Assembly (NCBI GenBank): GCA_965218555.1
Contig: OZ244625.1
Span: 2,356,001 to 2,420,000 of the forward strand
Source: JAPPLB01 sp965218555
GTDB taxonomy: Bacteria > Acidobacteriota > Terriglobia > Bryobacterales > UBA6623
Reading direction: 5' to 3'
DNA length: 64,000 nt
Under the pieces are notes generated by a model, which was not told the DNA's origin, made no database searches, and saw only the letters and a program-made list of their open reading frames with translations. Made by a program: the position numbers and the translations under genes. Of this stretch, positions 17,310 through 25,425 are shown one piece after another (the stretch's first letter is position 1; each line of letters begins with the position of its first letter).

Positions 17310-17531
17310 ATGAGGCAACAAAGTTGTCTATGTCATGATTCGAGCAACCTGCGTACCGCAGTAGTGAAAAGAAACGTCACTGGTTACTTTCCGCCTAAGG
17401 TCAAAAAGCAGCTACTTTTCCTCGCGTCCGAGCATGACACGACGATTCAGAATCTGCTTGCTGAGGCGCTGAATGATCTCTTTGCCAAGAACGGCAGGCC
17501 CGAGGTCGCACCACTTGAGAAGAATGACTGA
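17310..17531 (+). CDS. Small ribbon-helix-helix antitoxin-like protein
   Basis: The C-terminal 50 residues read VTGYFPPKVKKQLLFLASEH then TTIQNLLAEALNDLFAKNGR. This is the pattern of orphan ribbon-helix-helix proteins annotated as antitoxin-like. Such proteins bind DNA as dimers. The start is uncertain: ATG 17310 gives 73 residues and GTG 17364 gives 55. No toxin gene sits beside it on the same strand. Confidence 0.65.
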   Translation: MRQQSCLCHDSSNLRTAVVKRNVTGYFPPKVKKQLLFLASEHDTTIQNLLAEALNDLFAKNGRPEVAPLEKND

Positions 17532-17532
17532 A

Positions 17533-17732
17533 TCAATAGCCCAGTGATCCGATGGATGATTGCCGGTTGTGCTCGATGACGCCTGCTGCTTCCTTCTGTG
17601 CCAAACCGAGCACGATGCCAGGCTCCTTTCGTAGTTGCTCAGCTTGAAGGCTGTTAAAGGGCTTATTTTGTTCCTTTGAGCTCCAGGCACTCTTCAAAAA
17701 GCGCTCCCAGGAAGCCGTCAGAGCAGCGAGAG
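17533..17732 (-). other. Minus-strand coding relic, unrecognised
   Basis: A frame ending at 17533 reads SWERFLKSAWSSKEQNKPFN, then LQAEQLRKEPGIVLGLAQKE, which looks like a genuine protein C-terminus. Upstream the frame runs into the glycosyltransferase gene in another phase, so it has no own start. I infer a truncated gene left by rearrangement; the family is not recognised. Confidence 0.35.
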
Positions 17733-18458
17733 CTAGCGCACGACATCGGAATACCAGCCCTTCCAGATCGGCTTCCAGCGCCGGAAGAGCGCGATGAAGA
17801 GAGGGTTGGTCCAGATCAGAATCTTCCACATGGGCCAGATGTCGAAGCGCCGGCAGGAAGGTCGCACGAGCGGCTCTCGTATCAACCGGACAGTGCGATG
17901 CCCGTCCTTGGTCAGCTTCTTCAGTTCCCAGTAAAAGTCGACATCCTCGCCGATCCACACGCTCTCGTCGTAGCCGCCGACTTCTTCGAAGACAGACTTG
18001 CGACAGAACTGTGTCGCGCCTTGCACCATCCCCAGGGCGCGGCCGAGCAGCCGCCAGGCGCGGAGGTAGATCCTGACCGAGAGACGCCTTGGACGGTAGT
18101 CGGCGCCCACGCCGCCACCCACACACCGCGGGTCGCTCATTGTCGCGTGGATGGCGTGGAGCACCGTCGGGGGCAGAATCACGTCCGCGTCGACAAAGAC
18201 GAGCACATCCCCGCTGGCGTGGCGCACTCCGGTGTTTCGGGCCCGAGCGATGCTCCGCAACGGCTCGCGCACCACCTTTGCTCCCTTCGCCCGGGCGACG
18301 GTCGCGGTCTCGTCGTTGCTGTCGTTGTCGACGACGATGGTCTCGATGTCGACGTCGGACCGGACACGCAGCAGCTCCGCAGCGGCATGGACGGAGTCCA
18401 GGGTCAGGTCTAGATAGGTTTCCTCGTTGTGGGCGGGGACGATAATCGCAAGCCTCAT
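17733..18458 (-). CDS. Family 2 glycosyltransferase
   Basis: The 241-residue protein transfers a sugar from an activated donor, probably at the inner face of the membrane. It has the GT-A opening MRLAIIVPAHNEETYLDLTL, VVDNDSNDET, the DXD-like FVDADVILP (about residues 90-98), and GEDVDFYWELKKL near 170, all typical of GT2. It has no long membrane segments. It stands alone among relics and a toxin-antitoxin pair. Confidence 0.9.
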   Translation of the reverse strand: MRLAIIVPAHNEETYLDLTLDSVHAAAELLRVRSDVDIETIVVDNDSNDETATVARAKGAKVVREPLRSIARARNTGVRHASGDVLVFVDADVILPPTVLHAIHATMSDPRCVGGGVGADYRPRRLSVRIYLRAWRLLGRALGMVQGATQFCRKSVFEEVGGYDESVWIGEDVDFYWELKKLTKDGHRTVRLIREPLVRPSCRRFDIWPMWKILIWTNPLFIALFRRWKPIWKGWYSDVVR

Positions 18459-18497
18459 TCAGATGCCGCCCCTGCGCGCGGATGTGCCAGCCGATGA

Positions 18498-18620
18498 CTA
18501 CTCGCCGTCGATCGAGAAGACGAGCAGCACGTTCCCCAGAATGCCGAGGTCCCCGTAGCCGGATACGACGTAGAGCATCCTGTCGGCCACCGTGTCACCC
18601 GGTCCGTTGGTCGACCCACC
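18498..18620 (-). pseudogene. C-terminal relic of a PQQ-type/polyvinyl-alcohol dehydrogenase-like propeller protein
   Basis: The minus strand encodes VADRMLYVVSGYGDLGILGN followed by VLLVFSIDGE and a stop. This is the usual C-terminal blade of PQQ-binding propeller dehydrogenases (SGYG...GNVLLAFSVDG). A stop codon lies in frame just upstream at about 18625, so only about 40 codons remain. Confidence 0.6.
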
Positions 18621-18710
18621 TCAGGCCGGCCGGTTCTGCCGAAGGCGGCGCGGAACAGCGGAGCATCAGCGGGCGCGTTTTCGAGGTCGGTGGCCTGACT
18701 GATATCTGGT

Positions 18711-18995
18711 CTACGCCACAAACTGAATCTTTACTCCCCAGGCAGAGGCGATCTTGGTAACCGTACCGAGCCGAGGATCTCTGTTCCCCGACAATCCGCG
18801 GGAGAGGCCCACACGATCGACGGCGGCTCGACGTGCGAGTTCAGAAACGCCGCCCTGAGCCGCCGCCACGTTACGAAAAGCTTTCATCAACAATCGAGGG
18901 TCGCCGTCGAACTCCTCGATCGCGGCGTTCAGGTACGCGGCGATGTCTTTAGGTGTTTTGAGGTAGTCGCTAGCTCGGTGTTCTTTCACGGGCAT
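18711..18995 (-). CDS. higA: HigA-like HTH antitoxin
   Basis: The 94-residue protein (MPVKEHRASDYLKTPKDIAA...) matches the putative addiction-module antidote family. It has an N-terminal dimer segment and a C-terminal Cro-type helix-turn-helix: GGVSELARRAAVDRVGLSRG, then LGTVTKIASAWGVKIQF. It neutralises the upstream toxin and should repress the operon. AGGAG lies 9 bases before the ATG. It is the second gene of the pair, the HigBA order. The toxin's ancestral reading frame would have overlapped this start. Confidence 0.85.
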   Translation of the reverse strand: MPVKEHRASDYLKTPKDIAAYLNAAIEEFDGDPRLLMKAFRNVAAAQGGVSELARRAAVDRVGLSRGLSGNRDPRLGTVTKIASAWGVKIQFVA

Positions 18996-19063
18996 TTTTT
19001 CTTCTCCTGTTGATACGCCTTCCAACAGGCCTGGGCCATTTCGATGTCCCGGGCCTGCCGTTT

Positions 19064-19315
19064 CTAGGTTCTGCCGGCCAGTAGGATCACGAGTTTCTCG
19101 CTGTCGAGGCCATAATACACGCGGTATCCGGGGCCGAAGTCGATGCGAAGCGCGGAAACGCCCTTGCCAACCCCTTTGTGGTCGCCGAAGTTCCCCAGTT
19201 CGACCCGGTCGATGCGCGTTTGGACGCGAGCTCGAATATCGGTGTCCTGGTTCTGAAGCCACTCGTCAAAGTAGTCCGTGCCGTCTTCTGCTACATAGTG
19301 GACCACCTTGACCAT
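19064..19315 (-). CDS. higB: HigB/RelE-type toxin, truncated by an in-frame amber codon
   Basis: RelE-superfamily toxins of this group cleave mRNA at the ribosome. The frame encodes 83 residues (MVKVVHYVAEDGTDYFDEWL, ARVQTRIDRVELGNFGDHKG, LRIDFGPGYRVYYGLDSEKL) and stops at LLAGRT. After the TAG (19064-19066) the same frame continues with KRQARDIEMAQACWKAYQQE and ends at TGA 18986-18988. That continuation is what full-length relatives have after their GG(D/T)K segment. The lesion removes about the last 25 residues, including a helix near the active site, so the toxin is probably weak or dead unless the stop is suppressed. Confidence 0.85.
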   Translation of the reverse strand: MVKVVHYVAEDGTDYFDEWLQNQDTDIRARVQTRIDRVELGNFGDHKGVGKGVSALRIDFGPGYRVYYGLDSEKLVILLAGRT

Positions 19316-19323
19316 GTTGTCAT

Positions 19324-19341
19324 TGTAGCCAATTGACTACA
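19324..19341. promoter_or_regulatory. Near-perfect palindrome, likely toxin-antitoxin operator
   Basis: The 18-bp TGTAGCCAATTGACTACA differs from its reverse complement only at two symmetric positions. It starts 9 bases upstream of the toxin ATG and overlaps a minus-strand TACAAT that could be the -10. This is where an autorepressing HigA antitoxin would bind. Confidence 0.6.
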
Positions 19342-19458
19342 AAATGTGGAGGGCGGTCGTCTACGAAGCATTCCAGGAGATGGATGACGACTAACCACAG
19401 TTCAACACCGGCGCGAGTCCTGCAGAAACCCTTGCGGCGGCGCGGGGCCTTTTTTAAC

Positions 19459-19610
19459 TCAGATCGAGATACGCTCGACGATATTGCGGGTGCTGGTTTT
19501 GTCCCTGGGCTCATAGAGGCGAGAGGTGCGAGGGTTGGCGTGACCGGCGAGGTGCTGCACGTCTTCGAGCGGCACGCCCTGGGCGAGCAGCTTGGGCCCG
19601 CTCGACACAT
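19459..19610 (-). pseudogene. C-terminal relic of a tyrosine recombinase/integrase
   Basis: On the minus strand a short frame reads LLAQGVPLEDVQHLAGHANP, then RTSRLYEP and NIVERISI before a stop. The LAGHANPRTSRLY block is the conserved HxxH/R...Y end of tyrosine recombinases, with the catalytic Tyr present. The rest of the enzyme is absent. It sits next to the toxin-antitoxin pair and suggests past integration here. Confidence 0.65.
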
Positions 19611-19671
19611 CGGGCGGGACTCGGTTACAATCCGGGCCAACACAACAAGCCGTTTTGACGGAGGGGACATC

Positions 19672-21045
19672 ATGACATCGAAGCTTTCCCGCAGGAATTG
19701 GTTGCGCAGATCGACGCTGTTCGGGGCGGGCGCGGCGGCGCTCGCGGCGCCGGCGGCTCGGCCGGCCCGAGCAGCGGCTCCGGCGGTTGTCGGACACTCG
19801 GACCAGACCGTCAAGAAGGTCGAGGAGATATTCCTCGACACACCGTTCAAGACGGTGCCGAACCGTCATCAGTTCCGCGAATACCAGCACGAGGAGCGGC
19901 GCTTCAAGGAGCTTTGCAAGGTGCACCTCGGCAACGGCGTTGTGGGTGTCGGCGAAGGGAGCGTGCCGGCTGGCGGACTCAAGAAGGTTGTCGGTCAAAA
20001 CGCTGCCGGCCACATGTGGGACGATTCTCTCGGATCGGGCCTGCAGATCGCCCTGTTCGATGCTGTCGCGAAGACGAACGATGTCCCTGTTCATCGTCTT
20101 CTCGGCCCCCAGGTGCGCAAGCGGGCCTTCCTGAGTTGGTGGGCGGTCGACATGCCGGGCAAGGACTGGATCCTGGAATGCAAGGAGGCCGTCTCGCTGG
20201 GCTACACGTCGTTCAAGGGGAAAGCGCGGCCGTGGTTCGACTTGATCGATCAGTGCAAAACGTTGGTCCCGACGCTGCCGAAGCACTTTGAAATCGACTT
20301 CGACTTCAATTCGACGTTGCTCGACAGCGGGCACGCGTCCCGATACCTGGTCGAGCTGGAGCAATTTCACAACATCGCGATCTACGAGACGCCCATCCCC
20401 CAGGGAGATGTCGAAGGCAACAAGCTGTTGCGGCGCAAGACGATCATCCCGATCGCGCACCACTATGGGAATCCGCCGATCATGACGGCCCTGCGCCAGG
20501 AAGTCTGTGACGGCTTCGTTGTCGGCGGAGGCGCGAGCCAAGTGCTCGCAAGCGGGGCGATCGCCGCGGCGGCGAACAAACCGTTTTGGCTGCAACTTAC
20601 AGGCAGCGGGGTCACCGCCGTCTGGTCGATGCACTTGGCGGCGGTGCTCACGCATGCGACTTGGCCCGCGATCAATCTGAACCATATGTACGTGACGGAT
20701 CTGGTCAAGCCCGGCATTCGGCTGGAGAACGGCAGTATCGCCATTCCGGATACGCCGGGACTGGGCTACGAGTTGGATGAGGATGCCATCGCCAAGTACC
20801 GCATTGACAGCATCCCGAAGCGCCCGCGGCCGAACAAGCTCTATGCGATCCGCTGGCCGTCCGGCGCGTCGAGCTATTACCGCAACGCCGATGGATTCCG
20901 CGCTGACTTCGTGGCGGGGAAGCTGCCGGTGTTCCCGCGGGGAGTCTATATGGAAGAGGTTCCTCAGAACGGCAGCAAGGAGTGGAAAGATCTCAACGGG
21001 CGCGCGCAAAGCGGCGGAGTGCACCTCGGCAGCAGCCCCTTATAG
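19672..21045 (+). CDS. Tat-exported enolase-superfamily enzyme, copy 2
   Basis: The 457-residue protein is a close paralogue of the 15724-17118 product. It has a Tat signal (LSRRNWLRRSTLFGAGAAAL), a capping domain, FKGKAR (the K-x-K pair), EIDFDFNST, IYETPIPQGDVEGNKLL and, at the third ligand position, IAHHYGNPPIMTAL. Long stretches such as RKRAFLSWWA and AAVLTHATWPAI are identical in both. The ATG at 19672 is preceded by GGAGGGG at good spacing; the open frame upstream to 19333 crosses the integrase relic in antisense and is not used. Confidence 0.85.
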   Translation: MTSKLSRRNWLRRSTLFGAGAAALAAPAARPARAAAPAVVGHSDQTVKKVEEIFLDTPFKTVPNRHQFREYQHEERRFKELCKVHLGNGVVGVGEGSVPAGGLKKVVGQNAAGHMWDDSLGSGLQIALFDAVAKTNDVPVHRLLGPQVRKRAFLSWWAVDMPGKDWILECKEAVSLGYTSFKGKARPWFDLIDQCKTLVPTLPKHFEIDFDFNSTLLDSGHASRYLVELEQFHNIAIYETPIPQGDVEGNKLLRRKTIIPIAHHYGNPPIMTALRQEVCDGFVVGGGASQVLASGAIAAAANKPFWLQLTGSGVTAVWSMHLAAVLTHATWPAINLNHMYVTDLVKPGIRLENGSIAIPDTPGLGYELDEDAIAKYRIDSIPKRPRPNKLYAIRWPSGASSYYRNADGFRADFVAGKLPVFPRGVYMEEVPQNGSKEWKDLNGRAQSGGVHLGSSPL

Positions 21046-21479
21046 GACTTCACGCCTCCGTGATGCGTGATGTGAGCCAAAGGCGGCAGCCCGAGGCGGA
21101 GGCGCACACTTCGGTCGGCGCTGTTTCCCTCGTGAAAACTACGCATTCCCTCAACCGGCGTCTGCCGCGGCTTGCATCGATCGGGAGGCGAATCCGGCGG
21201 CGGGACGTTCCTTGTTGGCCGTTCACCTTTGTTTTGCCGTTCGACCAAGCACTGCTTGCTGAACCGCCCCTACCGAGGCCGGCGCAACGGGGAAGCGATA
21301 GCCGGCCAAGCCGGGCTGAGTAGCGGCTTCACCGGCACTTCAGGTTTTCGCGGGGGATCGTGGACGGTCTTCCTCACGGAACCGCGGGTGCGGCATGCCG
21401 TGCCTCTACCAGCCTCTCGGCGGCGGCATCTGTGTAAGTCGATAGGATAGGGGATAGGGTCATCCAGCGAAGACAAGCG
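21046..21479. other. Intergenic, no gene seen
   Basis: The region between copy 2 and the next exported protein has only short arginine-rich frames on both strands. I see no repeat or terminator of note. Confidence 0.4.
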
Positions 21480-22382
21480 ATGCGGCGTGATTGGGTTGGG
21501 CGCAGGAGGCGGCCGGGAATACTGTGGCGAGCCGGGACTTCAGTCCGGTTGAGCATCGTTATGCTGGTCTGCGCCGGCTCTTGTTTCTCTCAAGCGCATC
21601 CGAACGCTCCTTCCTCTGGTGAGCCCCCCTGGAAAGCCGCCGAGAGGGCACCGGTTATAGAAGACGAGGAGGATGCTCCGCGCGCCTGTAATGCTCCCGG
21701 CTTCACCCTGGATGGGTCTCTCACCAACGACAACCGCCGCACGACGGGCCTTGTCCTGGCGCAAGGGGACTACTTCCCGCCGGTGCAACAAGGTCTGGGT
21801 GCTTTTCGGCTGGAGAATGTGCTTTGCGAAAAGGCCCACCTCGAAGCGTCGGCGTGGTACTCCATGCACGACGTCTCGACGTTCGAGGAGAACCGTTTTC
21901 AGGCTCGCGGCATCTACGAGGGCTTCCCCGATGTCAGGCTGTACGGAGGCTTCGCCTATTACGACAATCCGAAAGGACTCTTTACCTCAAGATCGTTCTA
22001 TCTGATCGCGGGAACCGAGTACCCGAGCATCTGGGGCACCACCGTGCAGGCGGACTACTTGCGCGACATCCACGAGAGCGGGGACTGGCTGACCGTGATG
22101 GTTTCGAAGCGTCACCGCCTGGGCGCGACGCAGCGGGGAGCGGTGTTTTCGTATCGACACGGCCTGGGGGCCACCGGCACGCGGTCGCTTCCGGGCGATG
22201 TGGACACGCCCTCCATGACGGGAGTTCCGAGCGTGTTTTATCGGGGAACGGTGGAGGTCGACGATGGTCCTCTGGTCTGGTACTTGGCGGCCAGCCCGCA
22301 CGTCAGCTTCATGAGTCCTGCAACCGGCGTGCCGAAGCGCCATTTTCTTGTGACGGCGGGCGTTCGCCTGGTGATGCCCTAG
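21480..22382 (+). CDS. Exported protein of unknown function
   Basis: I do not recognise the family. The 300-residue product has a basic N-terminus and a hydrophobic signal (LSIVMLVCAGSCFSQA). The mature part is rich in aromatic residues and beta-like alternation, for example YGGFAYYDNPKGLFTSRSFY and WGTTVQADYLRDI. It ends HFLVTAGVRLVMP, an alternating pattern ending in a hydrophobic residue that would suit an outer-membrane barrel. That localisation is inference. The first ATG is used; a start at 21555 would remove the basic region. Confidence 0.6.
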   Translation: MRRDWVGRRRRPGILWRAGTSVRLSIVMLVCAGSCFSQAHPNAPSSGEPPWKAAERAPVIEDEEDAPRACNAPGFTLDGSLTNDNRRTTGLVLAQGDYFPPVQQGLGAFRLENVLCEKAHLEASAWYSMHDVSTFEENRFQARGIYEGFPDVRLYGGFAYYDNPKGLFTSRSFYLIAGTEYPSIWGTTVQADYLRDIHESGDWLTVMVSKRHRLGATQRGAVFSYRHGLGATGTRSLPGDVDTPSMTGVPSVFYRGTVEVDDGPLVWYLAASPHVSFMSPATGVPKRHFLVTAGVRLVMP

Positions 22383-22471
22383 CGAGATCCGGGTTCGGGG
22401 TTCTTCCGTCGAGCGGCGCAGGGAAGAGTTTTCTCTTCGTATTCTCTTCCAGCGAGTCACGCGGTTTCCTC

Positions 22472-24091
22472 CTAATCCGAATCGTTCCCGCGGCGGACAA
22501 CCGCCAGGAAATCGCTCCACGGAACCGCCCGTCCATGGATGGGAGCGATGGTTTTCACCTCGAGTCCGATCTGGCTCACGTTGTTGTAAAAGGCCTGATG
22601 CACCTCATCCGACGTGTTGATCCGTCGCGTTCCGGCGGGTGGAGGGTCGAACAGATCCGCTTCGATGAGGATCTTCTCCTTGGGCAGGTAGGCCATCAGC
22701 ATCCCTTCGACATGCATGTTCAGGCCCTGGACGTAGTAGATCTCGATGAAACGCGATCCGTCGCTCAGAACGTACTTCTCGTCGACGTCCTCCATCGTGT
22801 AGCCTTCTGAAACTTCCGTAGGCGGATAGAGCGACATCATGTCCGGTTGCAGCGTTCGCGGAACGTAGTTGAGCAGCTCCGTCTCGTAGAAGAGCCGATT
22901 CCGTTGGTGCGTGATGACGGTGGCCCCGATGTGCAGATAGGTGCGCAGCCCGCCGAGGTGGTCGTAATGGGCGTGAGTGTTGACGATGAAACGGATGGGC
23001 TTGTCGGGGACAAGCCTGACGATCTCCTCGATGACTCGGAGAGGCCGCTTTTCGTCGATCGGCGCTTCGATGACGGCGACGAACTTGTCGAACTCGACAG
23101 CGACGCTGTTGTGGGATGAACTGCCGAGCAGCCAAACGCCGTCCGCCAACTCCGTCGATGCGACGCGCCGGCCGGCCTTGTATTTCCGGACGGACTCGGG
23201 GACAACGATTGTCTCGCCGCATGCGTTCGGCTTGATGTCGGCAAAGAAGCCGCCGAAACTGTTGTGGCCGCCGCTGATTACGGGAAACTGCCGCTCGTCG
23301 TCCCAGCCGTCGTGATGGTGCCAGCCGGCCGGGAATTTGACGCCGTCGATGTCTTGCCATTGGGTGTATTCGTGCTCGTAGTTCATGTTGCCGAGGACGG
23401 GATCGGGCACCCATGTCTGGATTCTTTGAATCAGGTTTTGGCTGTTGAAGGTGGCGTTCACGCGGTATTTGCCGAGGACGGTCGCGGAGACGACGATGAT
23501 CCGCTCGATGCCGGCGGTGGTGGCGCCGTCGCGGCCGCTTTCCGCCAACTCCCATCGCCAGACGGCGGTCGGTCTGGCGCCGGGGGCCATGGCGGCCTTG
23601 ATGAACCCGGCCGGATTCAGCCAGATGTCGAGCTGCCAGAGTTCGGCGTCGCGCGGCGCGGGAATCGGCTCGCCTCCGTCGCCGTCTTTGTGCCAGGCAT
23701 TCCTCCCGCTCACGACGAATGTCTGCCGTTCGTGCTCCTGGAGCGGTGTGCCGCCCATCCATCCGGGGCCGTATTTCCAGGAACGCGGATTCACGCCCGG
23801 CTTTCGCTGGAAGGCCTCCACGGATGTGCGGGCCTCATAGTTGATCGTTCGGGTGTAATTCGCTAGAGGCTCCCCGTCGGGCCAATCGGTGTCTTGGGTC
23901 ACATTCTGTCCGACCCTGCCGGAGTAGCCCGTGCCTGAAAAAGTGACGCACTTGAGTTGGTCGACGCCCATCGTTCGGGCGGCGGCACGGAGAACGGGCC
24001 AGGGATCGACATGACCCGGCGGGGGTTGCTGAGCCGTCGCTGAAATCGCTGCGAGCGGCAGCAAGAGAACAAGACTTCGGCAGAGTGACAT
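22472..24091 (-). CDS. Exported metallo-beta-lactamase-fold hydrolase
   Basis: The product has 539 residues with a signal peptide (SLVLLLPLAAISATAQ). The N-terminal half of about 270 residues has no motif I recognise. The C-terminal half is an MBL domain: GSSSHNSVAVEFDKFVAVIE, the zinc motif THAHYDHLGG, EGMLMAYLPKEKILIEADLF and the final APIHGRAVPW histidine. The ATG at 24091 is chosen for its signal peptide and AAGGAAAG site; upstream codons belong to a recombinase relic. Homologues are usually annotated only as MBL-fold hydrolases, so the substrate is unknown. Confidence 0.85.
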   Translation of the reverse strand: MSLCRSLVLLLPLAAISATAQQPPPGHVDPWPVLRAAARTMGVDQLKCVTFSGTGYSGRVGQNVTQDTDWPDGEPLANYTRTINYEARTSVEAFQRKPGVNPRSWKYGPGWMGGTPLQEHERQTFVVSGRNAWHKDGDGGEPIPAPRDAELWQLDIWLNPAGFIKAAMAPGARPTAVWRWELAESGRDGATTAGIERIIVVSATVLGKYRVNATFNSQNLIQRIQTWVPDPVLGNMNYEHEYTQWQDIDGVKFPAGWHHHDGWDDERQFPVISGGHNSFGGFFADIKPNACGETIVVPESVRKYKAGRRVASTELADGVWLLGSSSHNSVAVEFDKFVAVIEAPIDEKRPLRVIEEIVRLVPDKPIRFIVNTHAHYDHLGGLRTYLHIGATVITHQRNRLFYETELLNYVPRTLQPDMMSLYPPTEVSEGYTMEDVDEKYVLSDGSRFIEIYYVQGLNMHVEGMLMAYLPKEKILIEADLFDPPPAGTRRINTSDEVHQAFYNNVSQIGLEVKTIAPIHGRAVPWSDFLAVVRRGNDSD

Positions 24092-24263
24092 GGCTTTCCT
24101 TGTATCCGAGGCCGCGGGCGGTCTCGATCTGCTGCGGGTGATTCGCCGCTTGGGGCAGAACGCCCCGCCGCAGGGCCGCCTCGCGCCCTTGCTTCGTCCG
24201 TTCAACAATAACCGATCTCTCGAACTCGGCGATACCGGTGGAGTCACCGATCAGCAGGGTAGG
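24087..24263 (-). pseudogene. Serine recombinase (resolvase/invertase) relic
   Basis: The minus strand reads GIAEFERSVIVERTKQGREA followed by ALRRGVLPQA. This is the conserved long E-helix and linker of serine recombinases (AEFER...ERT..G...A..RG). The catalytic N-terminal domain is missing. The relic runs into the start of the MBL gene. Confidence 0.65.
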
Positions 24264-24285
24264 GGAAATAGGTGCCCGGCGCCAG

Positions 24286-24411
24286 CTAAGGCCGCCCCAT
24301 CGTGGGTGCGTAGAACTTCTCACAAAGCCCTTCGACGAAGGCGTCGAAGCCGTGTTCGTCGAGCAGTGCGTCAAACTTGCGGTAGAGGGCTTGTGCGGCG
24401 GTCTTGGGCAT
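24286..24411 (-). pseudogene. N-terminal relic of an IS transposase
   Basis: The frame encodes MPKTAAQALYRKFDALLDEH, then GFDAFVEGLCEKFYAPTMGR and a stop. Transposases of one IS group start with this FDAFVE..C..FYA.TMGRPS pattern and continue for 400 or more residues. Here only the first 41 residues remain. Confidence 0.6.
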
Positions 24412-24516
24412 GTTGTCTGCTGCCGCCACACCCAAAGACCCTTCTGCCGCCGCCGCCCTCGTCGCCCCATGGCCATAAAACAACTGTCTCATGGGATGTA
24501 CTTTTGCCAGGGGTTG

Positions 24517-25425
24517 TTAGGGTTTGCCGCTAGCGCCCATGAAGAATTCGGCGCCTTCGTAAAGAGGAATGGGCGGACTGTAGTCGGGATCGTGCAAGAC
24601 GTACAGGTTGAAGGCGGCGTAACCCGGAGCAATCTTCCCTTCGCAGTTCAATTCATAACTGTCTCCGCCCGACTCGAACGCCGCCGTGCTGCCACGGACC
24701 TCGCCCAGCTTGCGGAAACCCAGCTCTGGGTGAGGCACGAGGGAGAAGGTAAACTGCCCCTTAGGCGCCCAGTAGAACTTGACGAAAGCCCCACTAATCG
24801 TTGCATCCACGGATGCCGTGGCTTCGGCGAGTTTACCGTTGACGACGAGCCGCGGCGCACGAAGCCTTATTTCGGCGTCGTGGACCGTGAAGTCACGAGC
24901 CGGCCCGGGAACTGTCTCCATGCGATGATTCCTGCCGAAGAGAACATACTCAACAAGCTTCTGGCCTGTCTCGGGATTAACAAAAAGGTCAAACGCCAGC
25001 GTGTCGCCACTCCGAACCGACTGGGGCGGGGGGTATCGCGGAGGTGCGAGCCTCTTCCATGTCGCCGGATTTTCGAGAGGCAGCCGCTCAGGGCCGACCG
25101 AAAGCGGCAGGATGCTGACACGAAGAGTCGAACCGTCTTGGAGCGGTTCGACTGCAATGTCGTAACCGAAGTAGGTCTTGTGCGACCGGTCTTGCATGTA
25201 ACGGTGAATGACGTGGTCCGAGACGATCACGCCTCCAGCTCCCAAACCCCGCACCTGGTTGCGATCGCCGGAGGGTTCCAACCGAGCCTCGAACTGAACA
25301 TGAATCTTTGCCTTGGTAGTGGCTGTGGCCCTCATGACCATGACCGTGAGCGGCTTCGCCTTCGCCAAAGCACACACGAGACAGCACAGCGTAAGCCATT
25401 GACTAATTCTCTTGAGATTCGCCAT
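24517..25425 (-). CDS. Secreted protein of unknown function in an ECF sigma operon
   Basis: The family is not recognised. From the ATG at 25425 the product has 302 residues with a signal peptide (ISQWLTLCCLVCALAKA). Its body looks beta-rich, with GLGAGGVIVSDHVIHRYMQD, SGDTLAFDLFVNPETGQKLV and a closing LYEGAEFFMGASGKP. It is the third gene of the sigma-factor operon and its start overlaps the preceding gene by 23 bases. It may be a sensor partner or output of the sigma system; this is inference from position. Confidence 0.65.
   Translation of the reverse strand: MANLKRISQWLTLCCLVCALAKAKPLTVMVMRATATTKAKIHVQFEARLEPSGDRNQVRGLGAGGVIVSDHVIHRYMQDRSHKTYFGYDIAVEPLQDGSTLRVSILPLSVGPERLPLENPATWKRLAPPRYPPPQSVRSGDTLAFDLFVNPETGQKLVEYVLFGRNHRMETVPGPARDFTVHDAEIRLRAPRLVVNGKLAEATASVDATISGAFVKFYWAPKGQFTFSLVPHPELGFRKLGEVRGSTAAFESGGDSYELNCEGKIAPGYAAFNLYVLHDPDYSPPIPLYEGAEFFMGASGKP

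Noticed and set aside
19459..21024. Minus-strand open frame of 521 codons opposite the second enolase-superfamily gene
   Set aside because: Only its last about 50 codons are meaningful (an integrase relic); the rest is antisense to a gene with strong motifs.
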